DNA from: Scenedesmus sp. ARA3
Lineage: Eukaryota > Chlorophyta > Chlorophyceae > Sphaeropleales > Scenedesmaceae
Assembly (NCBI GenBank): GCA_004335835.1
Contig: RWJK01000985.1
Coordinates: forward strand, 3,952 to 67,951
Length of the DNA: 64,000 nucleotides
Direction: 5' to 3'
The notes below the pieces were generated by a model that made no database searches, was not told the DNA's origin, and saw only the letters and a list, made by a program, of their open reading frames with translations. Position numbers and translations under genes: made by a program. Positions 43,983-54,307 of this stretch are shown here, in pieces (position 1 is the stretch's first letter; every line of letters starts with the position of its first letter).

Positions 43983-46369
43983 GGTACCGCTTCTACATCG
44001 GCAGGCCCGTCTGCGCCACCTGCTGGCAGCAAGGGCCACCTGGCCAGCAGATGCACCACACAGTTCTGCCGTTCCTGCAAGCACATGGGCCATGCAACAG
44101 GCGACTGCCAGCTCGCATGCCCTACTTGCAAGAAAGACCACAGCAGGCCCAACAGCTGCTCCTTCAGGACGTGCGGGCTCTGGGGGCACACCCTGGCAGG
44201 TGCGCAATGGCATGCATGCATTTCTTAAAGGCAGCATAACGGTTGCACATGGTGTAGAAGGACGAGGGCATACAGCTCCTTGGTTGTGAGGAACCCAGGT
44301 GAGTGCATAGCTGCGTGTAGCGTGATGGTTGTCCCTGGTAGCAGGTGCAAGTGTAGTAGGCATGTGTGCTGCTCCTTCAGGACGCCTTGCAGGACGTGCG
44401 GGCTGTGGGAGCACACCCTGGCAGGTGCGCAATGGCACACGTGCATTGAAATAGGGGCGATGCCGCCGCGCTTGAATAGTAGCTTTAGCAGCGGCTGCCC
44501 ATCTGTTAGGGAGCATACTGGTGACCTAGAGTTGCGTAGCAGCTGCGCGTGTAGTAGCCATGTTTGTGGCTGCTCAGCTGTGCCTGGTAGCAGCAGTATG
44601 GCCGCTGGGGGCACATTCTTGAAGGTGCGCAGCTGTGCATGACCAGCGTACTTCGGTATCCTGGCTTTGTCTAGAATTCGTCAGTAAAACAGCCTGGCTG
44701 GTGGGCAGTGGCACACATTTGTGCACACCTTTCAGGGAGCATGCTGGTTACATAGAGTGCGGTACGCATGCATGCCATGTCTCGTTTGCGCCTGACAGCA
44801 GCTGCACGTGTATTAGCCATATCCACTGCTGCTCTGCTCAACTGCACCTGGCCCTTCATTCCTCTGTTTCTTCCGTTGTCTGTGCCTGCAGACTGCCCCA
44901 CGGAACTCTGCACAAGGTGCAACGCGTATGGCCACAGGACCAGAGACTGCGAAAGCCGCTACCAGACTGCGCTCGCCGCGTCAGCAGACGCTGCTGCAAA
45001 CACAGGCCAAAAGGCAGCAGCAGCAGCAGCAACCAACCCCCCAGGCACTGGCCGTGCTCCGTCCCAAGTCAGCAAACCCTTGACAGCTATCAAGGACAGC
45101 TGTTGGGGCGTCTCACCCGCACATAGCAGCAGCGGCAGCAGCAACGCAGCAGTTGCTACAGCGTATGGTGCTGCTGCTGCCGCCCCTGCAGCTGCACAGC
45201 CTCGTCCCACCCCTGACGTTGCGCCAAAACCCAACCCCTGGGGTGCACAATCTGCTGCTGCTGCCGCTGTGTGGCATCCCGGCACCAAAAGCTTTGCTGC
45301 TGTTGCAGCGGCGGCAGGAGCTGCTGCGGCGGCGGCTACACCATCAGCAGCAGCAGCAGCAGCAGCAGCATCCACCCCCAGCAGCAGCAGGCCAGCCACC
45401 CCACGCCAAGCTCCCCCACCCCTTGCTGCCCCAGCAACACCCACACACGGGTACGGTCACCCACCCGCCAGCCGCATCACAGCTAACGCCGCCCACGCTG
45501 CTGCAGACACGCTGGCCTATGCCTCCGGCAGCAGCAGCAGCAGCGGCGGCATGCGTGCTGCAGATCTGCTGCAGGCTTTGGAGATTGCCGGACTAACTGA
45601 CTATGCGGCCTCGCTGCGTGTGCGCAGCAGGGCCGCTGCTGCAAAGTTGGCTGCGCTGTGCAGCCTGCCTGCTACTGAGCTGGAGGTGGTGCTGCGGCAG
45701 CAGCAGCCTGAGGACTTGCTCGATAGCCTGGCTGAACGGCAGCAGCAGCAGCAGCTGGGAGATACACCTGGCTTGCTGGCTGAGTGGCAGCAGCAGCAGC
45801 AGTGGTGCGGGCAGCAGCAGCAGCAGCTGGACGGCTCACCTGACGTGCTGGCTGAGCAGCATCAGCATCAGCAGCAGCAGCAATGGTATGGGCAGCAGCC
45901 AGTGCCTCACGAGCATCAGCAGCTGGAAGACTCACCTGACGTGCTGACCGAGTGGCAGCAGCAGCAGCAATGGTATGGGCAGCAGCCAGTGCCCTACGAG
46001 CAGCAGCAGGCAGCCTGGCTGCAGCCGCAGGAGCAGCAGGGATACGCTGCTGTGCCAGCCCCGTACTACGCTGCTGCAGCAAACAGTGGGCACACGCAGG
46101 CTGCCTGCTACAGCTCATCCGCTCCTGCAGCAGCTGCAGCAGCAGCAGCAGCCGCATTTGCCCAGGGGCCCCCAGCACCGCTGCACATGCAGCAGCAGGC
46201 TGCAGTGCCTGCACAGCAGGCCGCATGGTGTGCACCAGCTGCCTGTGCAGGCATGGAAGCAGTTGGTGGGAGCATGGCTGGTCACATGGCTGCAGCAGCA
46301 GCAGCAGCAGCAGCAGATGTGGATGATGAGCTGGCTGATATGCTGAGCCTGCTCGGTGTTGCAGCATAA
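43983..46369 (+). CDS. CCHC zinc-knuckle protein with poly-Gln tail (frame broken once)
   Basis: A probable RNA- or ssDNA-binding protein. Exon A (about 43984-44201, acceptor ACCTGCAG) encodes CCHC knuckles. CRSCKHMGHATGDC is perfect, CPTCKKDHSRPNSC is a variant, and a knuckle is completed across the intron (RTCGLWGHTLA joined to DC at 44892). Exon B (44892-46369) continues with CTRCNAYGHRTRDC, an Ala/Pro/Ser linker, a short SAM-like helical stretch (DLLQALEIAGLTDYAASLRV, about 45560-45620), four Gln-rich repeats of the form DxPDVLAEWQQQQQWYGQQ, and an acidic end DDELADMLSLLGVAA. The first knuckle is split between two frames: CATCWQQG in one and GHLASRC in the next, at the GGG of 44033-44035. 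This is either a one-base assembly error or a real frameshift. Upstream exons are not resolved. Confidence 0.7.
44155..44450 (+). repeat. Exon echo: repeated RTCGLWGHTLAG donor segment
   Basis: The end of exon A (AGGACGTGCGGGCTCTGGGG onward, then CTGGCAG and GTGCGC) recurs at about 44391-44447 with the same donor, 225 bases downstream. A worn third copy lies near 44600-44632. Confidence 0.85.
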
Positions 46370-47545
46370 GCATAAGGGTTCTGTGTAGCTCTGCTGCTAA
46401 CGTCCGTGCTAAACTTTGCGTTGGAACATGTTGTTTTGTGTTGTGGCTGTGTTGCACGCAGAACCAGCCGCAGTACGCCTGTTGCATGCGCGGCATGGCA
46501 GATCTTTTGGCGCGTTGAAGTGCCTCTTATCTCTCCAGTGCTCACACCATTGCTGCAGTGGATGATTGCCCCTACTCTCAACCAGAAGAGGGCTCAATGT
46601 GCTGGTTTACGCACACGTGGTGTTTGTGTGTTTGAGTTCTACTCGAGCACATCTGCCAATCACACATTCAAAGTTTGGCATTGTGTGTGACAGATGTCAA
46701 CATGGAGTTTGCAGAGTTTCCAAGCATGCAAAGCAAATGGCAAGATATGATGCCATGCTGCCGGGCAGCCGGGCCTACATGAACAGCCCATTGGGAGTTC
46801 CAGGACTTTGGCGGGGGTCTCCTGGTCCAGCATTGCTTGAAGGTGCGCAGCTGTGCACGACCAGCGTCCTTCAGGACCCTGGCTTTGTGTAGAATCCGTC
46901 CTTTTACATGCTGATCAATTTGACCTTACCATGGCATGAGCGGCACCCTGGTGGAGCGTGCTGGTGCAGCAGGCCAAAGTTAGGTCTGCAAAGCATGACT
47001 CAACTGACCCGAAACAGTCTTCTGTTACCTCAGACAGCGTGCTTATTATTATGTATGTGCTGCACGTTTGGTTCACTGCCCCTTTGGTTGCCCAGCACCA
47101 TTTGGTGCACAATGCAGCCCATTTCTCCTGCCTCTCTGGTGGGGTTCATGTGAATTGCACCAGTAACACAAATTTATGTATGAACCAATAACTTTAGGCA
47201 GGTGTGAAAGCCGTGAGATCACCAATGGGAAAGATGGTGCTCGTCTCCAGTTCGAAGGCAGCAAAAATCGTTGGACCGGCCAACAGTCCTGCTCAATGCC
47301 CGGCACGCCTCAACATATTAACCAAAATAATACATCGTAGCAGTTTATGCTGTATGAACGGTAACCTGTCATGCTGGGTATGACAATAGCTCGAGCTTCT
47401 AGTGCTTGGTTCTTCGCTTGTTCCTCCACCTTGCATCGCCGCGATTGAGGTTACTTTGTCGGATGACGTTTGTGGCCAGTTGCAAGGATTTCTCATTAAG
47501 TGGACCCGTGTCCCCGTCTTCAGTGTTTTCTCAACTTTATCAACG
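46370..47545. other. Intergenic region
   Basis: About 1.2 kb with no gene seen. It is comparatively poor in CAG triplets and holds the 3' flank of the zinc-knuckle gene and the promoter of the membrane-protein gene. Confidence 0.5.
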
Positions 47546-49495
47546 ATGCCTCGACGGACAGTTTTATGCCTGTTAGTATCGTCTTTGATACTACTGGCAC
47601 CAGTTCTCGGCGCTCGGACCGGCCTCGAGGTGGGTTGCTGTCCAGCCTGCAGCAAGTGCTGAAGCTTCCGTCCCTGACTTCTCGCAGGCCTGATCAGCCC
47701 TTACCGTGCCCGTCAGACTTTTTATCACCTTTTCCATTGTTTTAAAGCGTACCCAGCTGCAAGCACGTCGTCCACACCACATCAACACAGTGCTGCCGTG
47801 AACCAGCTCCTCTTTATGTTCCGCACATCTTTTGGCCCATGAACACCCCCAAATCACCAACAGCATCGACTTTAACTATCTGCTTGCCATGCCGTATACT
47901 TGCAGGGCCTGCAGCCCTCACAGCGCCACCAGCAGCACCACTCCAGCTTGCAGGACTCCAGGCAGCAGCTGCAGCCTGCAACAGATGGTCAACCAGTCGA
48001 CGACTACTACCATTACCAGGATGAGCTGTCTCTGACGTCAGCCAATTCAAATCCTGCAGATGTGTTAGCCCCAGAGGAGCTGCAGCAGCGCAACGCGTAT
48101 GTAGTAGAGGACCCTCAAACAGGCCGCACAGCAGTAATCGAGCAGGAAGCTAGGCCCCTGCCGACTGGCGGGAAACTGTTCTGGATGCCCAAGACCGCCC
48201 CAGGCTCGGAAAGTGTTACAACTGTTATTTCCAGCAGCAGCAGCAAGTCGCTTGCAGGGGCTGCAGAGACAGAGGCCATGCTGCAGGGGGCTGCCGATAG
48301 GCTGCGCAACAGCTGGGGCCTGGCGCAGCAGATGTTTGGCGGCGGTTTGGGTTTCGACACATTCAGCAGCGTGTTTGCGCCGCTGAATGACATGCTGGAT
48401 GCCGTGGATGCGCAGCAGCAGCGGCTGGGCAGCGTGATGGTGACACGCTACGTGCAGAAGTCAGCAGCAGCAGCAGCAGCGCATCCTCACCACCGCCACA
48501 TGCCACACCACCATGCGGCTAGCCAGCAGCAGCAGCAGCAGGAGCTTATGCATCATGGCGTGCATCACGGGATGCACCATGGCGGCGGCGTGCCCTGCCC
48601 CAGGCACCAAGCTCTCATGGCAGCGACAGCAGCAGCAGCAGCACACACATCTGCCATGGCAGCTGCCAGCCACCACCACCACCAGCAGCAGCAGCAGCAG
48701 CAGCAGCAGGATGGTGAGGTGCTGGACCTTGAGACCTTGTGGTCGCAGCAGGCGCAGCAGCAGCGCGAGCAGTCGCGTGCGCAGGCAGAGCAGCAGCTGC
48801 AGCTAGAGCAGCTGGCAGCGTCAGGGCTCGTGTTGTCAGCAGAGGGAGCAGTAGTGCCGCTGCAGATTGAGCCGCTGCCTCAGCCGCAGCAGCCGCAGGA
48901 TGACAATGCAGGCGCATTTGCAGCTGCAGATGCTCTGTATGCTGACTACGAGGCAGCGGCAGCAGCAGCAGCAAGACTCGAGGCGTTGTACGATACCACA
49001 GATGACGATTACGCGTTCACTCCCTCGTCATTGGACGGCGTAATCCCTCGGCTGGATTATGCGCCCGGCGGCGGCAGCAGCAGCAGCAGCAGCAGTGTGT
49101 TTGACAGCTTGGATGTTGACCTGGCGCTGCTGGTGCTGCTGGTAGCAGCCACTGCAGGAATGTGCATGGCTTTCCTGCAAAGCCTGCTGCAGCTGCGCGA
49201 GGCACTTTATGCACAGCAGCAGCAGCAGTACCCTGCTGCCCCCTTCCTGAGGCTGAACCGCTGCAAGCCCGTCATGATCACAGCAGTGGCCGGTGGCCGT
49301 AACGTTGTTAGTAACATTGTTACTGGCACCGACGAGCTGACGCAGCCGCTGCTGGTGAGTCCTCAGGACAGCGAGTTTGCCCAGGAGCAGCAGCAGCAGC
49401 AGCAGGGTGTGGCAGCAGCAGCAGGCAGCGGCATGCAGCGCTTCTACAACCCTCTCTGCTACCAGCAGCTGCCGTCAGGCGAGGGCCAGATTTGA
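47546..49495 (+). CDS. Signal-peptide, His/Gln-rich single-pass membrane protein
   Basis: Two exons, 47546-47629 and 47906-49495, join in phase 0 (donor GTGGGT, acceptor ACTTGCAG) to about 557 residues. Exon 1 encodes a classic signal peptide: MPRRTV, a Leu/Val/Ser core, likely cleavage after VLG. The luminal part has an acidic region and a fairly ordinary stretch (EAMLQGAADRLRNSWGLAQQ, then FDTFSSVFAPLNDMLDAVDA). A His cluster of about 45 residues (about 219-263, with HPHHRHMPHHH and HHGVHHGMHH) and long Gln runs follow. A hydrophobic segment (about 430-455, LALLVLLVAATAGMCMAF) is the likely membrane span. The last 100 residues (FLRLNRCKPVMITAVAGG region) would be cytosolic. The His cluster could bind divalent metal, which is inference. 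No family was recognised. The ATG at 47546 is chosen because it directly precedes the signal peptide. Confidence 0.8.
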
Positions 49496-50342
49496 GGGAA
49501 AGTTGTGTCTTGTGAGGGTGCCGGCTGTTGAGCTGTGTTTGTTCTTCGCCATCATTCATCTTTGCCATCATTGGGTGGATGGTTTGTGCATCTAGGGCTG
49601 GCTGGGTGGCTGGAAGTACCATGAAGCCAAGGGTTGACTGGGAGTGCGGCAGGTGGCCCTGATGTGGATGGCTGTATGTCTGTGTGTGTGGATATGTTCG
49701 ACACAGTGACTGGAATGGAAGCATGCAAGCAGGCCTAGTCTGGCTAGCGTGGTATCCTGGCTAGCGTGGTTCTTGTAGGATAGAACCCATGGATTGTTGT
49801 GAGCTGTGGAGGCTGTTTGGCTGTGCTTGGGTGTGACCATGTGACGCTGTATGAAAGTACTATTAGCAGTACTGCTGTGCAGTGCAACACTTGTGCTGCT
49901 TGTGCATCGCTCACTGCTGCCTGGCAGCATCTTCCAAGCCTTGCACACACTGAATGGCCCCGTGCGGTCTATGTATATAATCATCTCGGTTGTTTGCCAG
50001 TGTCTGTGTGTCAGCATATGCATCAGGCTGGTTTGGCGCCTTCACGTCTGTTCTAGCCTGGTGTGCGTGTGCAGGGCACCTGGCTAGTGACACTGAAAAC
50101 TAGTGTGCTGTACATGCTGCACACAGTGTGTGCAGATGCAGTGCAGATTGCTTGGTATGCTGCAACCTCCATAAGCCAGAAATGTATGCCATCGAATGAT
50201 TGTCGTTGTGACTGATCACTGCAGGTGCCTGGTGAAGTGTCAAGTTATAGCCTATCATGTACCATTTCTAAATTGGCAGGTTGGGTGCATGGTGAGTTGT
50301 TTATGTTTGGCGTTGTCAAGTCAAGGTGTCAAATGTTATGCA

Positions 50343-50347
50343 TGTAA
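50343..50347 (+). terminator. Candidate poly(A) signal TGTAA
   Basis: TGTAA within CATGTAACAGGATAAATATAA, about 850 bases after the membrane-protein stop. It is the first copy I noticed on this strand after that gene. The implied 3' UTR is long but usual for green algae. Confidence 0.3.
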
Positions 50348-50623
50348 CAGGATAAATATAAAGCTTGGTTAACAAATGGAGAACAGCTTCCGGTGCAGCA
50401 GCAACAGGGCTGCAGGGGGCAGGGCAGGCAGCAGTGCCTGCCCTGCAGCAGTGCCTGCCGTCAGGGCTCAGGCCAGCCTGACAGGCATGTAACAGTTACA
50501 CCATAACTGCTGCACCCATGACAGCAGCAGCTAGCCCTAAAGTTCTGCAATATCGCAAAGAGTTCTCTTTGCAAATTTGCCGCTTTGTATAAGTTGCACC
50601 GAATCCGCGTAGAGCTCGGCACC

Positions 50624-50635
50624 ATGTCTGTGTGA
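50624..50635 (+). promoter_or_regulatory. Three-codon upstream ORF or cryptic donor before RRP5
   Basis: ATG-TCT-GTG-TGA stands 45 bases upstream of the RRP5 ATG and in the same frame. The same bases contain GTGTGAGT, a good splice donor, so this may instead be the end of a tiny 5' exon. Confidence 0.35.
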
Positions 50636-50668
50636 GTGGCAGTAGCAGCACAGGGAGCAGCAGCAAGC

Positions 50669-51326
50669 ATGGCTGGCAAGAAGCGGCCCCCAGTGTCGGA
50701 GGAGCCTGCTGTAGCAGATGAGGACGAAGCGTTTCCGCGCGGCGGTCGCGATGATCTGACTCCGCTCGAGAAAAGGCAGCTTTCGCAGCAGGCCGAAAAG
50801 GACTTCCACCGTGAACAGCAGACAGACGATGATGGCAAGAAGCAGAAAAAGAAGGCGAAACGTTCTGGCGAACAGGTGTGTTTTGCAGGGTTGCTAGCGG
50901 CAGTGCAGCGTAAGCTGTAGGATTGGCGCAGTCACTTTCTGCTGTGGGGCGGCATGTACACCTGCAGCTGAGGCAGCTTATCATAATGTCTGCAAAAGAT
51001 ACTGAAGGGGTTTTATGTAGCTCTCAGTGCGATATGCAGCTGTCTGCAGCCTACTGCTGCTGCTGGTGACTGGCAGTACAGCACTGCTGGTGGCAGCAGC
51101 AGATGGCAGGCCTGTGCATGCTGCTGGTCCTGGTGTCAAACTCGTGTTTCGTAACAATAAATCATTACGTGTGTTAACGTACAACTTGCTGCTACTGCAG
51201 CACAAGCATATGCTAGCCCCCAGCTCACTCCGCAAGCCGCTCGCGCACTCCTGCCTGCTCTCTATCCAGCTTGCGCTTCTAGCACACACCACCAGCAACT
51301 CCAGCTGCACCTTTCATCAAATCTGC

Positions 51327-51370
<44 letters not shown>

Positions 51371-51743
51371 TGATGCCGAGGGCGCCTTCTTCAGCAAGTC
51401 CGCAGCAGCAGGCAAGGTGCAGCACGTGGAGCAGCTCAAGTACAAGGTGGGCGGCAGCAGCGGCAGCAGCGGCAGCAGCGGCAGCAGCAGCGGCAGCGGC
51501 AGCAGCGGCGGCGGCGGTGGTGGCAGCAGCAGCAGTGTGCAGCAGCTGTGAGGCACAGCTTCTGTATGCTGCATCTGCGCCTGCTCTGTCAGCAAGGGTG
51601 CTACGCCCAGCAGCAGCAGCAGCAGCAGCAGGAGCAGCAGCAGGAGCAGCAGCCGGGCAACATCACACCATCGTACGGATATCAGTATATGACGGTGCTG
51701 GTAGTGCAGCGCAAAGCTTCGTAGCCTGCGCCGCTGCAGCCGC

Positions 51744-51788
<45 letters not shown>

Positions 51789-52547
51789 TAACTGTGTTGG
51801 TAGTGCACCGCAAAGCTTCGTAGCCTGCGCCGCTGCTCAGTCGGTGCAGCGCATTGGGATACTTTGCGACAGCAGCGCCTGCTGAATCTGGCACGCGCGC
51901 CCCTGCACATCAATAATCCAGCAGGGAGCGGGCCACTGATTGGCAGTACAATGCAATGCAATGCATCCAGCTGCACCAGCAGATGCAGCATCGCTTGCAT
52001 CTGTGCTGTAGGAGCACAGCTAATCTTTACGGTTCTGTGCACTGCGCAATCGATGCACGCTGGTGTTCACTATTCCCTGCTGCCCTGCTTCTGCCGTGCT
52101 GCCTGCTCTGATGGCAACATCCGCAAAACCCTGGAACTGCCAAAACCCCAAACCCCAGAACCTGGCAGTTGGCATGAAGCTGTGGGGTTGTGTGCTGGAG
52201 GTGGCCCCCGAGGGTTTAACTGTCAGCCTGCCTCATGGCCTGAGGGGCACAGTGGCACCAGAAGAGGTGAGCAGGGTTCAGGTCTGTGCAGTGTATTACG
52301 GTACCAGGGATGTATCCAGCTGTTGATGCATTGGGGCCAATGCAGCACAGTGCAGTACCCGCTGCCTACAGCCACAATCAAGGTCACACTTTGGGAACCC
52401 TCAGCCTCCGACTGCTGCCACCTGCTGCAAATGCTGCTATCTTGCTGCTATTCTGCTGCTGCTCTGCAGGCCTGAAACGTGCTGACCCTGCTGCTGCACC
52501 ACCACACCACTGGCAGCCATATCTTGTCACCGCTGCTAACTTGCTGC

Positions 52548-52592
<45 letters not shown>

Positions 52593-54273
52593 AGGCCTCA
52601 GACGTGCTTGCCCTGATGCTGGACAGCAGCAGCAAGCGCGGCGCAGCACTGCGGGCAGCCATGCCTGGCAGGGCTGCGCCAAGCCTGCCGCAGCTGTTTT
52701 CGGTTGGGCAGTTTGTGCGCTGCGTGGTGGCGGGGCTGTCAGCAGCTGGCGGAGAGGCGGATGAGGCGGCAGCAGCAGCTGACGCAGGAGCAGGTGAGGT
52801 GCTTGAACAATATCATCATCTCAAATGCCTTGGCAACGAAAAGAAAGCAACAGAAAGTGCAACCAAACATGCTGTGGGAAATTACAGGGTTGCAGGGTTG
52901 ATCTCTGTATAACAGCCCACCGGTATGAACCACAATGTGTGTCTGTTGCATGCCTGCCTGCAGGCGACTCCCGCAAGGCGCGGCCGGCCGCCAATGTCAT
53001 CACACTCTCAATCACTCAAATGAGCTGAAATTTTGATCTCTGTTGCGCGCCTGGTGCTTCTGCAGGTGGCTCCCGCAAGGCGCGACCAGCCTCCAAACGC
53101 ATCGCGCTGTCGCTGCGCCTCAAGGCACTGGCCGGCAGCAGCAGCACCAGCAAGGTCAGCGGCAGCAGCAGCAGCAGCAGCGGTTTGGGGCCTGAGGCGC
53201 TGCTGCCGGGTCAGGTGCTGCCTGCTGTGGTGCGCAGCGTGGAGGACCGTGGCTACAGCCTCACCTTTGGCATCAAGGTGGGTGTTATGTTGTTATTTTG
53301 TTATTTTATCACTATGTTACTATGGTTGTTACTTTTGGGGATTTCAGCGGTAGATTGTCAAGGCTGCTCTGATTCAGGCTTGGGTGCGGAGTGCAGCCTG
53401 CAGCATCAAACAGGGAGCTGGGAGCAGCATTGCTTGCAGGTGACTTGTTTCGTGGCAACATGCCCAAAACTGCCATTTTGCAGCTTTTCTCGGCGCAATG
53501 CATGTGCGCTCAGCAGCTGGACACGGCAGGAGCTCAGACAGCAGTGCAAACAGCATAAGTTTTAGGTGTACTTAGTGCCGATCTGCTGCTGCTGCCGCTG
53601 CTGCTGCTGCTGCTGCAGGGTGTGACGGGCTTCCTGCCTGCCAAGGACTATGCCACCTACTACGGCGCTGACAGCCCGCTACTGCCAGGCAGCTTGCTGG
53701 ATGTAGCAGTGGCAGCAGCAGCAGCAGCAGCAGGCGGCAGCAACAGCAGCAGCAGCGGTGTGGTTCAGGTGTCGGTTGCGCATGATGCTGTGTCAGGGGG
53801 TCAGCTGCAGCAGTGGGAGGGACTCAACATGGGCAGCCTGATGCCAGGCGCGCTGGTGTCCTGCAAAGTGCGGCAGGTATGTACGATGTTATTTTGTATG
53901 TTATAACATCATCATAACACTGCTTTTGTACTGCTGGGCAGATGGCGAGGCTACAGTTTCGATCACGCACTGGTGCTGTTATAAAATGTTTGCTTACGTT
54001 TGCGCATTAGCCTCCTGCTGTTCTGCTTCTGCGGCTGCTGGTGGTGTGAAGTTATGCCAGGCGCGCTGGTGTCCTGCAAAGTGCGGCAGGTTCGCAACGT
54101 GTTAATTTAACGTGTTGTAACATGTTATAACATGTTACATGATAACTCTTTGTCAGGTGGGCAGTGCTGACTGTAATGCTGCGGGTTCACTCAGGCACTG
54201 GTGCTGAAGTGAGATGCTGATGTACCAGCTCCCTCCACTTGCTGCTGCTGTTGATGATATGAAACAAATGGCA

Positions 54274-54307
<34 letters not shown>

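Larger units (their letters stand above)
49496..50668. other. Intergenic region
   Basis: No gene seen. GGCTAGCGTGGT is directly repeated near 49742-49768, and CAGCAGTGCCTGCCCTGCAG-type repeats lie near 50430-50460, just upstream of the RRP5 start. Confidence 0.5.
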
